Assembly: GCA_934364795.1 (NCBI GenBank) | Contig: CAKRMK010000019.1 | Coordinates: 1 to 62,104, forward strand | Length of the DNA: 62,104 nt | Origin: an uncultured Blautia sp. | GTDB lineage: Bacteria; Bacillota; Clostridia; Lachnospirales; Lachnospiraceae | Direction of reading: 5' to 3' | Shown: positions 1-8,476 of the stretch, piece by piece | Numbering within the stretch: position 1 is the first letter of the stretch | How the letters are laid out: each line of letters starts with the position of its first letter | Notes under the pieces: generated by a model | What the model saw: the letters and a program-made list of their open reading frames with translations, nothing else | Told to the model about the DNA's origin: nothing | Database searches by the model: none | Program-made: the position numbers and the translations under genes

Positions 1-372
1 TGGAAGGATGCTGGCTCTCAGCTTGGTGCTTATACTGTACTTGATAATGCTAAGGCAATGGCTGATAAACATGAAGGCTATACTGTGTATGACTGGAATG
101 GCAAGGCAGTGTATGGGGCTGAGGTTACTGGTGGAAGTGGTTTGGCTACAGAGTTTTCTAATGCGGACTGTCCATTCATGGTGAAGGTCAGTATTGATGA
201 CTTGAATATCAGAAAGGGAGCCGGAACGAATACGACGAAGACTGGAAGATATACTGGGAAAGGTGTGTTTACCATCATGGAAGTGAAGAACGGAAAGGGC
301 TCTGATAATGGATGGGGAAAGTTGAAAAGCGGTGTCGGGTGGATTAGTTTGGATTATTGTCAGAGGGTGTAA
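1..372 (+). CDS. C-terminal part of a phage-type cell-wall lysin with SH3 domain (partial)
   Basis: The reading frame is open from the first base of the window, so the N-terminus lies outside; the ATG at 58 is internal. The visible part has two segments. The first has the pattern GAYTVLDNAKAMAD...VYDWNGKAVY, typical of the linker repeat in clostridial phage amidases. The second is a bacterial SH3-like cell-wall-binding domain with the usual LNIRKGAGT start and a WGKL...GWISLDYC end. Phage and conjugative-element lysins carry this pair after an N-terminal amidase or muramidase domain, which cannot be seen here. Its position just upstream of xis and int fits the lysis end of an integrated element. 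Enzyme class is inference; the SH3 domain is clear. Confidence 0.75.
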   Translation, partial: WKDAGSQLGAYTVLDNAKAMADKHEGYTVYDWNGKAVYGAEVTGGSGLATEFSNADCPFMVKVSIDDLNIRKGAGTNTTKTGRYTGKGVFTIMEVKNGKGSDNGWGKLKSGVGWISLDYCQRV

Positions 373-415
373 TTGAATAAAATTCGGCAGAATAGGAATG
401 TGCTGAAAGTGATTG

Positions 416-461
416 AAGCCTGTGGGTGTCTGATTGAAGATGCCTGCAGGTTTATTTTTTT
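416..461 (+). terminator. Rho-independent terminator after the lysin
   Basis: An imperfect hairpin (left arm from AAGCCTGTGGG, right arm GCCTGCAGGTT, with G-U pairs and one bulge) is followed by a T-rich run. It separates the lysin from xis. Confidence 0.6.
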
Positions 462-552
462 GTCTTTTTTCGTCATTCACCGGAATTATCTCGGCAAAAG
501 GCGCTTAGGAAGATAGAAGAGAAGAACCTTACTATCTTATGGAGGTGTCGAT

Positions 553-762
553 ATGACCGAGAAGAGAGAACTGCCTTGGTGGCAGAAATACACATTAACA
601 TTGAATGAAGCATCGGAGTACTTCGGTATCGGATACAAGAAATTGAAACTCTTTGTTCAGGAACATTCAGATGCTGACTTTGTTCTCTGGAACGGCAACA
701 GAGCGCTGATTAAGCGTGAGCAGTTTGAGAAGTATATGGACAGTCAGATGAATGTGATTTAG
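553..762 (+). CDS. xis: Tn916-type excisionase (Xis)
   Basis: A 69-residue protein with the Tn916 excisionase layout: a WWQKYTLTLNEASEYFGIG helix-turn-helix start, a middle WNGNRALIKREQFEKY segment and a short tail. Proteins of this family bind near the element ends and bias the tyrosine integrase towards excision. A GGAGG ribosome binding site sits just upstream of the ATG. It lies immediately before int, as in Tn916 and Tn1549-like elements. Confidence 0.85.
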   Translation: MTEKRELPWWQKYTLTLNEASEYFGIGYKKLKLFVQEHSDADFVLWNGNRALIKREQFEKYMDSQMNVI

Positions 763-899
763 TTCAAAAAAGTTTTTAAATTTCTTGTGGAAAAAGAGCT
801 TTGTCTGTGGTACACTATCAATACATAGTCGGATACATACTATGTGCTATATGAATTAAGCAGCAAGGCTCTCCCGATTTTGAAAGGAGTCGATGTTCA
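763..899 (+). promoter_or_regulatory. xis-int intergenic region with inverted repeat 823-845
   Basis: This gap holds a perfect 7-bp inverted repeat, ACATAGT (823-829) and ACTATGT (839-845). It could be an operator or a small hairpin. It is followed by the int ribosome binding site AAAGGAG (883-889). Confidence 0.45.
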
Positions 900-2168
900 A
901 TGAGCGAAAAACGACGCGATAGTAAAAATCGCATTCTTCGCACAGGAGAGAGCCAGGAAGCGGATGGACGATACAAATTCCGATACATAGATGGCAATGG
1001 AAAGCGTAAGACGGTTTACAGCTGGAGATTGGTAGCTACGGATAGTATCCCAGCCGGAAAAAGAGATAATGCACCTTTACGAGAACAGGAGAAAGCAATC
1101 AACAGGGATTTGAATGATATGATTACTCCTGATGGCGCAGGCTTGACAGTTCTTGACTTGGTAAAGAAATATATTGCAACCAAGACAGGTGTTAAGCATA
1201 CAACCAGAGCTGGTTATGGTACCGTAATCAATTTGCTGGATAAGGATCCCTTTGGCGCAAGACGAATTGATAAAATCAGATTGTCGGATGCAAAGGAGTG
1301 GTTGATCAGATTGCAGCAGGTGGATAAGAAAAGCTATTCGGCGATTCATTCCATCAGAGGGGTAGTTAGACCGGCATTTCAGATGGCAGTGGATGATGAT
1401 ATATTAAGAAAGAATCCATTTGAATTTCAACTGGCAACTGTGGTGGTAAATGATGCGGTCACTCGTGAAGCCATTACAAGAAAACAGGAAAGAACTTTCC
1501 TTGATTTCATCAAAAATGATACGCACTATAGCAAGTATTATGACGGTATGTACATTCTGTTTAAGACAGGGATGCGTATTTCGGAATTTACAGGGCTGAC
1601 GGTTAAGGATTTGGATATGGAGAACAGAACCATCAATATTGACCACCAGCTGCAGAAGACTGGAACGTTGGTCTATATTGATACAACCAAGACCTACGCC
1701 GGTACAAGAGTGATTCCGATGCAGGATGATGTATACGAATGCTTTCAGCGTATATTGAAAAATCGCAGACCACCGAAGGTAGAACCTATGATTGATGGTT
1801 ATTCCGGTTTCCTTTGCTTTGATAAGGACGGTAAACCTATGGTGGCAATGCATTGGGAGAAATACTTCCAGCATGCGGTTGACAAATACAACAGCATTTA
1901 TCGTGTACAGCTTCCTAAAATTACACCTCATGTATGCAGACACACATACTGCTCTAATATGGCGAAGTCCGGAATGAATCCAAAGGTACTTCAGTATTTG
2001 ATGGGACATTCGGATATCAGTGTCACTCTTAATACCTATACACATCTTAAGCTGGATGATGCGAGAGAAGAAGTGGAGAAGCTTGCCAGGAAGCAGGCAG
2101 AAGCTGAAAATGAGTTTCGGCAGTTAGGTATGAAGGAGGACAAGGTCAAATTCAAGAAGATGGGGTAA
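900..2168 (+). CDS. int: Tn916-family tyrosine integrase
   Basis: A 422-residue site-specific recombinase. It has an N-terminal arm-binding domain (about residues 1-75), a SAM-like core-binding domain (80-185) and a C-terminal catalytic domain. Catalytic residues are visible: R226 in GMRISEFTGL, H344 and R347 in the HVCRHTY box, H370 in LMGHSDI and the nucleophile Y380 in LNTYTHL; K264 is a likely fifth. Length and residue spacing match Int-Tn916. It would integrate and excise the element whose right end lies in this window. The start has an AAAGGAG site 10 bases upstream. The next 270 bases carry repeated TTAGACC motifs that may be its arm sites. Confidence 0.93.
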   Translation: MSEKRRDSKNRILRTGESQEADGRYKFRYIDGNGKRKTVYSWRLVATDSIPAGKRDNAPLREQEKAINRDLNDMITPDGAGLTVLDLVKKYIATKTGVKHTTRAGYGTVINLLDKDPFGARRIDKIRLSDAKEWLIRLQQVDKKSYSAIHSIRGVVRPAFQMAVDDDILRKNPFEFQLATVVVNDAVTREAITRKQERTFLDFIKNDTHYSKYYDGMYILFKTGMRISEFTGLTVKDLDMENRTINIDHQLQKTGTLVYIDTTKTYAGTRVIPMQDDVYECFQRILKNRRPPKVEPMIDGYSGFLCFDKDGKPMVAMHWEKYFQHAVDKYNSIYRVQLPKITPHVCRHTYCSNMAKSGMNPKVLQYLMGHSDISVTLNTYTHLKLDDAREEVEKLARKQAEAENEFRQLGMKEDKVKFKKMG

Positions 2169-2434
2169 ATGGTCTAATTTAGACCATTTCGTAAAATGGC
2201 TAGAAAGTCAGTAAATTCAAGGCTTTGAAGATGGTCGTGGTCTAAAACAGATTGAAAAAGAGTAAAATTTTTAGACCAAATTTTTTCGGGAAATCAAAGA
2301 TTTCAGACATAGGAGAGCGGCAAATATTAGCCGACTATACCGCTGAAATACAGCTGAAAGGCATCTGAGACAGGCTCTGAAGTGCAATGGTCTAAATTTG
2401 AAATCTGAGACCATTTTAGACCATATTTTAGACC
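2167..2434. repeat. Cluster of TTAGACC/GGTCTAA motifs downstream of int (putative integrase arm sites)
   Basis: Seven exact copies lie at 2171-2177, 2179-2185, 2239-2245, 2271-2277, 2389-2395, 2416-2422 and 2428-2434, in both orientations, plus an imperfect GAGACC at 2407-2412. The first two form a perfect 23-bp palindrome (2167-2189) starting at the int stop codon. Tn916-type integrases use short repeated arm sites near the element ends, so this is the likely role (inference). Confidence 0.6.
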
Positions 2435-2575
2435 ATTTGAAGGCAGAAACATACCGAGATAAGCCAAAATAAGCCGAAAAATGGGAAAAATCTTGATAGA
2501 CTGAAAAAGTGCGCAAATGCTTGAAAAATAAGGGAAAACCGAGATAATCCGAGATAAAAAAGGAGTTAAAAATAG
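2435..2575. other. Probable element/chromosome junction region
   Basis: There is no coding region here. The unit CCGAGATAA occurs near 2455, 2540 and 2550. The junction of the mobile element with the chromosome should fall between the last TTAGACC motif and the phosphatase start at 2576. The exact attachment core cannot be placed without the other end of the element. Confidence 0.35.
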
Positions 2576-3052
2576 ATGATTAGAGTGTTATTCATCTGCC
2601 ACGGCAACATCTGCCGCAGCCCCATGGCTGAATTCATCATGAAAGACATGCTCACCAAACGTGGCATTTCTGACAAATTTTATATTGCATCTGCCGCAAC
2701 CAGCACAGAGGAAATCTGGAATGGCGTTGGCAATCCGGTCTATCCTCCGGCGAAGAAAGAACTGGCAAAACATGGAATTTCCTGTGAGGGAAAAAGAGCA
2801 GTACAGATTACCAGATCTGATTATGGAAAATATGATTATATATTAGGAATGGAAGAACGAAATATACGAAATATTCTGCGAATAGTGGGAAAAGATCCGG
2901 AGCATAAGGTGAAACTTTTACTGGATTATTCAGATGCTCCCAGAGATATTGCAGATCCCTGGTACACTGGTAATTTTGAATCAACTTATCGGGATGTAGT
3001 AGAAGGCTGTGAAGGATTTCTTAAATATCTGGAAACAAAAGACATGCTGTAA
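2576..3052 (+). CDS. Low-molecular-weight protein-tyrosine phosphatase
   Basis: A 158-residue enzyme that hydrolyses phosphotyrosine through a cysteinyl-phosphate intermediate. The P-loop C8-HGNIC-R14-S is at the N-terminus, and the general acid is D127 in the DPW motif near the C-terminus. Length and motif positions match the family. A GGAG ribosome binding site lies upstream. It borders the integrated element, so the insertion may have changed its upstream region. No tyrosine kinase partner is visible in the window. Confidence 0.9.
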   Translation: MIRVLFICHGNICRSPMAEFIMKDMLTKRGISDKFYIASAATSTEEIWNGVGNPVYPPAKKELAKHGISCEGKRAVQITRSDYGKYDYILGMEERNIRNILRIVGKDPEHKVKLLLDYSDAPRDIADPWYTGNFESTYRDVVEGCEGFLKYLETKDML

Positions 3053-3309
3053 AGAAGTTCCGAAGAAAATATAGTTTTTTTGAAACTATAGAGAATATTT
3101 TAAAAGTGCTCTTCACAATATCTCGAATAGATGCGATAGACATGTCAAGTTATATCATATATAAAGGGAAATATTTGTTTTTCAAATTTTTCGAAATAGA
3201 AATATTTCCTGCTTGTGATAGAACAAGATCACTATGGATACATTAAAATAATGCACAAAAAATAAATTGTAAAACTATGCAATTTGTTTAACTTTTTTGT
3301 TGCATCCTA
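3053..3309. other. Intergenic, AT-rich, no gene seen
   Basis: No supported reading frame, hairpin-plus-T-run terminator or repeat was recognised between the phosphatase and the T-box promoter. Confidence 0.5.
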
Positions 3310-3338
3310 TTGACATTACTTTAATACGGGACTACAAT
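3310..3338 (+). promoter_or_regulatory. Sigma-A promoter of the T-box transcript
   Basis: TTGACA (3310-3315) and TACAAT (3333-3338) are separated by 17 bases, close to consensus. Confidence 0.8.
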
Positions 3339-3341
3339 AAC

Positions 3342-3620
3342 GTCAATCTAAGAATTTCGCAATGACGAGGAAGAGTAACGAAAGGGAAATCTACAGAGAG
3401 CCACCGTTGGTGAGAGATGGCGAGGAAGCTTTTGTGAAAATCACCTCTGAGCTTTCAGACTGAAAAATCGTATATATTCGTGTAAGTCTGGACGGTCAAC
3501 AGCCGTTATCCTGTTTCTCATTGTATGATGAGTAGTGAGTGGCTGCATAGCAGCAATAAGAGTGGTACCGCAGAGGATTTTGGCCTTTGTCTCTTAAAAT
3601 GAGACAGAGGCCTTTTTTGT
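3342..3620 (+). ncRNA. T-box riboswitch, probable isoleucine specifier
   Basis: The order of T-box elements is visible. A stem I helix GAGG (3367-3370) is followed by an AGTA-type loop-E strand (3371-3380). The AGAGAG bulge is at 3395-3400 and the GGTGAGAG apical part near 3409. On the 3' side, ATC-A-CCTC (3440-3447) closes the specifier loop, so ATC (Ile) is read as the specifier by analogy with GGC-A-CCCU of glyQS. The T-box AGAGTGGTACCGCAG is at 3560-3574, and a strong terminator (GGCCTTTGTCTC, TTAAAAT, GAGACAGAGGCC, T-run) spans 3582-3618. Uncharged tRNA would favour read-through. The next gene is a BASS transporter rather than a synthetase. Confidence 0.88.
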
Positions 3621-3707
3621 AAGCTTCACTTCGTTGCCACCCACACAGAGGAAACACCATCATGTGAAATCCCTGGAAAATAAAGGAAGACAGCAACGCT
3701 TAATTTA

Positions 3708-3869
3708 GGGCCTGCCCCCCAAAATCATTCCTGCAATCTATACGCTCCATTTTGCGGTATGTTTTGCCCGAATTCAGCCTACGTAGCCTGCTACGCCGCC
3801 CTTGTCCGGACAAAATCTCCCACAAATTGTGACGCACATCTTGCAGAAAGCCTTTTGGGGCATGCTCAG
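3708..3869 (+). repeat. Dispersed inverted-repeat element, copy 1 (full length)
   Basis: About 160 bp from GGGCCTGCCCCCCAAAA to CCTTTTGGGGCATGCTC, with inverted ends. It shares internal boxes (AATC-T--CGCTCCATTTTGCGGTATGTTTTGCCC; CTCCCACAAATTGTGACGCACA; TCTTGCAGAAAGCC) with copies at 43820 and elsewhere. It separates the T-box from the BASS gene. Confidence 0.8.
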
Positions 3870-3919
3870 GGAAAATGGTTAAAAGCGCTCTGCCTTCAAA
3901 TCACGAAGGAGAAATCAAA

Positions 3920-4861
3920 ATGGAAACACTGAAAAAAATCACAAATTTTGTCAGCAAGTACATGGCAGCTATCGTAATCGCAGTTGCAGCACTTGCACTC
4001 TTTGCGCCAAATACCGTAAGTTTTATTAAAACAAGCTATGTTAATACCCTGCTTGGAATTGTAATGTTTGGTATGGGACTTACCTTAAAACCAAATGATT
4101 TTAAAGTAGTATTCAGCCGCCCGAAAGATGTTATTATCGGCTGCATTGCACAGTTTACAGTAATGCCGCTGCTGGCTTTTGCCCTTACAAAAGTATTCCA
4201 GCTTCCGGCTGAACTTGCAATTGGTGTTATCCTGGTGGGAACCTGTCCTGGTGGAACCTCCTCAAATGTTATGACTTATCTTTCAAAAGGTGATGTGGCA
4301 CTTTCCGTAGGAATGACCGCTGTTTCCACAGTACTTGCTCCATTTTTAACACCGCTTCTTACCTATTTATATGCAGGCCAGAAAGTAGATGTAGACATGT
4401 TCAGCATGTTTATTTCCATTGTGAAGGTAGTAATCGTACCAATCGTACTTGGATTTGTGATCAACCATTTCTTTAAGAAATTTACAGAAAAAGTAGTAGA
4501 GATTCTGCCATTGATTTCTACCACAGCAATTGTGGCAATTGTAGCAGCTGTTGTATCTGCAAATTCAGCGAAGCTGATGACATCAGGACTTCTGATTGTA
4601 GCTGTTGTTATCCTGCATAATATTCTTGGATATGGCATTGGATATGGAATTGGCCGTGCATTAAAGCTTGATACCACAAAATGCCGTGCAATTTCCATTG
4701 AAGTTGGTATGCAGAACTCCGGACTTGCAACCTCGCTTGCAACTACGCATTTTGCACAGTATCCGCTTGCAACAATTCCGGGAGCTGTATTTAGTGTATG
4801 GCATAATATTTCCGGTGCTGTTCTTGCAAATATATACGCCCGCAGTGCAGAAAAAAAGTAA
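3920..4861 (+). CDS. BASS-family (bile acid:Na+ symporter type) secondary transporter
   Basis: A 313-residue integral membrane protein of the SBF/BASS superfamily, with about nine to ten hydrophobic segments. It carries the family signature around TCPGGTSSNVMTYLSKGDVALSV and MTAVSTVLAPFLTPLL, which forms the sodium and substrate site. The ATG at 3920 is preceded by GAAGGAGA and is preferred over one 15 codons upstream that lies in the repeat. Family members carry bile acids, 2-keto acids, pantoate-like acids or arsenite, so the substrate is not fixed by sequence. The upstream Ile T-box suggests a compound linked to isoleucine supply, such as a branched-chain 2-oxoacid (inference). Confidence 0.85.
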   Translation: METLKKITNFVSKYMAAIVIAVAALALFAPNTVSFIKTSYVNTLLGIVMFGMGLTLKPNDFKVVFSRPKDVIIGCIAQFTVMPLLAFALTKVFQLPAELAIGVILVGTCPGGTSSNVMTYLSKGDVALSVGMTAVSTVLAPFLTPLLTYLYAGQKVDVDMFSMFISIVKVVIVPIVLGFVINHFFKKFTEKVVEILPLISTTAIVAIVAAVVSANSAKLMTSGLLIVAVVILHNILGYGIGYGIGRALKLDTTKCRAISIEVGMQNSGLATSLATTHFAQYPLATIPGAVFSVWHNISGAVLANIYARSAEKK

Positions 4862-4982
4862 CACAGCAGATAATGAAATAAAATCCTTTTGCGGCTGGCA
4901 AAAATCCTTTTGGAGGAATGTTTTAAAACTGTAAATATGTTGATAAAACTTTAACAAAATTTCAAAAATCGGAAAAATTGTG

Positions 4983-5010
4983 TTGATTTTATTATTCAGA
5001 TATGTATAAT
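4983..5010 (+). promoter_or_regulatory. Promoter of pckA
   Basis: TTGATT (4983-4988) and TATAAT (5005-5010), 16 bases apart, would start a leader of about 170 nt before pckA. Confidence 0.65.
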
Positions 5011-5059
5011 ATATGATAAGGAAAAAAGGAATCAAGCCGGTTCCATTCCTTGGGTTTTG

Positions 5060-5152
5060 TACCATAGAAGCTGCGACGCAGGTGATATTCTTCCACACCT
5101 GTTACGGTGAAAACAGCGGTCTGCAGCTTATAGAATCTGCATTCGCAGATGA
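5060..5152 (+). promoter_or_regulatory. Structured 5' leader of pckA
   Basis: A long-range stem AAGCTGC (5068-5074)/GCAGCTT (5123-5129) can enclose a hairpin CAGGTG (5079-5084)/CACCTG (5096-5101). A second hairpin, ATCTGC-ATTC-GCAGAT, follows at 5135-5150. No known riboswitch class was recognised and there is no T-run, so any control would act on translation or RNA stability. Confidence 0.4.
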
Positions 5153-5185
5153 ATTCCATTTTAGAGAAAAGAGGTTAAGTGTAAG

Positions 5186-6790
5186 ATGGCAAAAATCGAT
5201 TTAAGCAAGTATGGTATTACCGGAACTACAGAAATTGTTTACAACCCCTCTTATGAAATGTTATTTGAAGAGGAGACCAAACCAGGTCTTGAGGGCTTTG
5301 AAAAAGGACAGGTCAGCGAGCTTGGCGCTGTTAACGTTATGACAGGTATTTATACCGGACGTTCTCCTAAAGACAAATATATCGTAATGGATGAGAATTC
5401 CAAGGACACTGTATGGTGGACATCTGACGAATATAAAAATGATAACCATCCTGCAACACAGGAAGCATGGGAAGCAGTAAAAGAAATTGCTAAGAAAGAG
5501 CTTTCTAATAAGAGACTTTTCGTAGTAGACGCTTTCTGCGGAGCTAACAAAGATACCCGTATGGCAATCCGTTTCATCGTTGAGGTTGCTTGGCAGGCAC
5601 ACTTTGTAACAAACATGTTCATCCAGCCTACAGAAGAAGAGCTGAAAGACTTTGAGCCAGATTTCGTTGTATACAATGCTTCCAAGGCTAAAGTTGAGAA
5701 CTATAAAGAATTAGGTCTTAACTCTGAGACAGCTGTAATGTTCAATATTACAAGCCGTGAGCAGGTTATTGTTAATACATGGTACGGCGGAGAGATGAAG
5801 AAAGGTATGTTCTCCATGATGAACTACTATCTGCCGCTTAAGGGCATCGCTTCCATGCACTGCTCTGCAAACACAGATATGAACGGTGAGAACACCGCTA
5901 TCTTCTTTGGACTTTCCGGAACAGGTAAGACTACACTTTCCACAGATCCTAAGAGACTTCTGATCGGTGATGACGAGCACGGCTGGGATGACAACGGAGT
6001 ATTTAACTTCGAGGGCGGCTGCTATGCGAAAGTTATCAACCTTGATAAAGATTCCGAGCCAGATATCTACAATGCAATCAAGAGAAACGCTCTTCTTGAG
6101 AACGTTACACTTGATGCAGAAGGAAAGATTGATTTCGCAGATAAGAGCGTTACAGAGAATACCCGTGTATCTTATCCGATCAACCACATTGAGAAGATCG
6201 TTCGCCCGATCTCTTCTGCACCGGCTGCAAAGAATGTTATCTTCCTTTCCGCAGATGCATTCGGAGTACTTCCTCCAGTATCTATCCTGACACCAGAGCA
6301 GACTCAGTACTACTTCCTGTCTGGATTCACAGCTAAACTTGCTGGTACAGAGCGTGGAATCACAGAGCCTACACCTACATTTTCTGCATGCTTCGGACAG
6401 GCATTCCTTGAACTGCATCCGACCAAATATGCTGAAGAACTTGTTAAGAAAATGGAGAAGAGCGGAGCAAAAGCTTACCTCGTTAATACAGGATGGAACG
6501 GAACTGGAAAACGTATCTCCATCAAAGATACCCGTGGTATCATCGATGCTATCTTAAGCGGTGCTATCTTAACAGCTCCGACTAAGAAGATTCCATTCTT
6601 CAACTTCGAAGTTCCTACAGAGCTTACAGGCGTAGACACAGGTATCCTTGATCCTCGTGACACCTATGCAGATGCTTCTGAGTGGGAAGCTAAAGCAAAA
6701 GATCTTGCAGATCGTTTTGTTAAGAACTTCAAGAAATATGAAGGAAATGAAGCTGGTAAAGCACTTGTTGCTGCTGGCCCTCAGGCATAA
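5186..6790 (+). CDS. pckA: Phosphoenolpyruvate carboxykinase (ATP)
   Basis: A 534-residue enzyme interconverting oxaloacetate plus ATP with phosphoenolpyruvate, CO2 and ADP. In fermentative gut Clostridia it often runs towards oxaloacetate. The nucleotide-binding P-loop GLSGTGKTT is at residues 242-250, followed by the metal-binding [18 protein letters not shown] segment (261-278). The substrate-site TGRSPKDK is at 57-64. Length is normal for the family. It is transcribed alone, between its own promoter and a strong terminator at 6808. Codon use is highly biased, as expected of an abundant enzyme. Confidence 0.97.
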   Translation: MAKIDLSKYGITGTTEIVYNPSYEMLFEEETKPGLEGFEKGQVSELGAVNVMTGIYTGRSPKDKYIVMDENSKDTVWWTSDEYKNDNHPATQEAWEAVKEIAKKELSNKRLFVVDAFCGANKDTRMAIRFIVEVAWQAHFVTNMFIQPTEEELKDFEPDFVVYNASKAKVENYKELGLNSETAVMFNITSREQVIVNTWYGGEMKKGMFSMMNYYLPLKGIASMHCSANTDMNGENTAIFFGLSGTGKTTLSTDPKRLLIGDDEHGWDDNGVFNFEGGCYAKVINLDKDSEPDIYNAIKRNALLENVTLDAEGKIDFADKSVTENTRVSYPINHIEKIVRPISSAPAAKNVIFLSADAFGVLPPVSILTPEQTQYYFLSGFTAKLAGTERGITEPTPTFSACFGQAFLELHPTKYAEELVKKMEKSGAKAYLVNTGWNGTGKRISIKDTRGIIDAILSGAILTAPTKKIPFFNFEVPTELTGVDTGILDPRDTYADASEWEAKAKDLADRFVKNFKKYEGNEAGKALVAAGPQA

Positions 6791-6807
6791 TTTTATAAGA
6801 ATTTTTT

Positions 6808-6837
6808 GGGTCTGCCGTATTTTCGGCAGACCCTTTT
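6808..6837 (+). terminator. Terminator of pckA
   Basis: GGGTCTGCCG and CGGCAGACCC form a perfect 10-bp stem with a short loop, followed by TTTT. Confidence 0.9.
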
Positions 6838-6916
6838 ACATAACAGGGAATTTTAATGGGAATTTTTTATTATAAGTCCCCAAAAATCAGTGAAAAAATC
6901 TGTCGATGAAAAGTAC

Positions 6917-6945
6917 TTTACAAATCATACGTTTTCTTATATACT
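6917..6945 (+). promoter_or_regulatory. Promoter of the DUF5688 gene
   Basis: TTTACA (6917-6922) and TATACT (6940-6945) with a 17-base spacer. The 165-nt leader that follows can form competing hairpins around AACAGGGC near 7035. Confidence 0.55.
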
Positions 6946-7113
6946 TATCCATACAGCAACTCAAAAGGAAGCCGTTGCTTCCATCTTTTATTTTCAAATT
7001 TTTCATACAAGGCCCTTTGCAATATTTACAATATGAACAGGGCTTAATCATTCGGGCACTTCGCCTGTTTTATTTCAAGATTGTTTATAATTTTTTGAAG
7101 AAAGGAACTGAAT

Positions 7114-8088
7114 ATGGGAAAAGAGTATAACACATTTGTAGAGAATCTGCGTCAACTTTTAATGGAACAGCTTGGGCTTAATGAGAAGCAGATTTTTTTC
7201 AGGAAAAAGAATGAACATGAGATGACCAAGGGCGGTGACCGTTTATTTGTGGAATGCCATGCATCCCTGGCTGGGAAAGAAGTTTGTGGCATTCATACTG
7301 AGGAATTATTTGAAGATTATCAAAATGGTGTATCTTTGAAAAAAATCGCAGATACAGTGGAAAAAGAAATACGTAAGCTAAAGAACGTGGGGTTTTTTGA
7401 AAAAACGAAAAATCTGAATAATTATGAAAAAGTGAAGAGTGATCTTTTTGTCCGTTTGATGAATCGGAAGAAACATCAAAAGGAGCTGTCAAGAGCTGTG
7501 TACAGGGCGATTGGGGACATTGCTCTGGTACTTTATATGCAGGTGGGAGAAGTAGATGGCTGTACCAGCAGTATGAAAATACGCCGGGAATGTCTGGAGG
7601 AATGGGGAATTGATGAAAATGCAGTATTTGATGCAGCACTGATAAATACTTACTTTATTTCACCGCCAAGGATTTTTCTGTGGGAAAAGCTTATCGGTAA
7701 TCCTGAATATGATGGAGAGTGCTTTATGGATCTGAATCATGAGTTTCATCTAAAGCGTGATAGCATAGGAAACTGTTTAAGTACTGCCAGAAGGACAAAT
7801 GGTGCAGTTGCAGTATTTTTACCTGGTGTGGCCAAAAGACTGGCAGATTTGATGAATGCAGACTTTTATCTGGTATTTACCAGCATCCATGAGGTAATGA
7901 TACATAATGTTAATATATCTTACCCGGAAGACCTTGAGATTGTGTTAAGAGATACTATACAGGAAGCTACACCAGAGGAGGATTTTCTGACAGATAAAGT
8001 GTACCGCTATTGCAGAGAAACCGGAGATTTTATGATGTATCAGGGAACTGTTTTTTGGAAACTTGGAAAGCCCCGGCAGGAGGAGTAA
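7114..8088 (+). CDS. DUF5688-like protein of unknown function
   Basis: A 324-residue, probably cytoplasmic protein with no signal peptide or membrane segment. The C-terminal half has the pattern seen in DUF5688 proteins of Lachnospiraceae: an NTYFISPP segment, a GAVAVFLPGVAKRLAD helix, DFYLVFTSIHEVMIHNV, and a final LTDKVYRYCRETGDF motif. These proteins are often encoded in multiple copies per genome and no function is established. It is a single-gene unit, with a ribosome binding site at AAGAAAGG and a terminator at 8272. Confidence 0.65.
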   Translation: MGKEYNTFVENLRQLLMEQLGLNEKQIFFRKKNEHEMTKGGDRLFVECHASLAGKEVCGIHTEELFEDYQNGVSLKKIADTVEKEIRKLKNVGFFEKTKNLNNYEKVKSDLFVRLMNRKKHQKELSRAVYRAIGDIALVLYMQVGEVDGCTSSMKIRRECLEEWGIDENAVFDAALINTYFISPPRIFLWEKLIGNPEYDGECFMDLNHEFHLKRDSIGNCLSTARRTNGAVAVFLPGVAKRLADLMNADFYLVFTSIHEVMIHNVNISYPEDLEIVLRDTIQEATPEEDFLTDKVYRYCRETGDFMMYQGTVFWKLGKPRQEE

Positions 8089-8271
8089 TATAAAATTTGA
8101 AGGAGCTGCAAGAAAAAAGTTCGCTTTGCGGGTACAGGGGACTTTGCCTGCGTCAGGGCGCTTTAAGCAGGCATCTACCTTTTTAAAGCAATATCTGTCT
8201 TTTGCCTAAGTATGAATCCACTCGGTAGAGCTTTTTTAACGGAAAATTTCGTTGGAATCTTTTGTTAAATA

Positions 8272-8309
8272 AAAAACTGCAGTCAGAAAAGTGTCCGGCT
8301 GCAGTTTTT
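8272..8309. terminator. Bidirectional terminator
   Basis: AAAAACTGCAG at the left and CTGCAGTTTTT at the right form a symmetric stem with A- and T-tracts. It can end the plus-strand DUF5688 transcript and the converging ABC operon. Confidence 0.8.
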
Positions 8310-8316
8310 GAAATTA

Positions 8317-8401
8317 TAGAGCCTGTTTGAAAAATCATTTCTGTAATCTGCACGCTCGCTTTGCAGTATATTTTGCCCAAATTCAATTGCCGTAGCTAGA
8401 G
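8317..8401 (+). repeat. Dispersed inverted-repeat element, copy 2 (truncated)
   Basis: It begins TAGAGCCTGTTTGAAAAA, then carries the shared box ATCATTTCTGTAATCTGCACGC and TTTGCAGTATATTTTGCCC. It lacks the right half, and a second end-like sequence (TAGAGCGTATCTGAAAAA) starts at about 8396. It sits between convergent genes. Confidence 0.7.
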
Positions 8402-8476
8402 CGTATCTGAAAAAGTTTATTGAATATTTTACAAGCTGTGGTATACGTTTTGCGAAAAATTTACTGGTGAATTTCC

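Noticed and set aside
2271..2516. Minus-strand frame of 81 codons in the integrase downstream region
   Set aside because: It overlaps the TTAGACC array, has no ribosome binding site and no protein-like pattern.
5711..6418. Long antisense frame opposite pckA
   Set aside because: pckA is unmistakable; the antisense frame follows from its codon bias and has no recognisable domain.
6906..7130. Small frame of 74 codons before the DUF5688 gene
   Set aside because: It starts inside the predicted promoter region, has no ribosome binding site and overlaps the start of the next gene.
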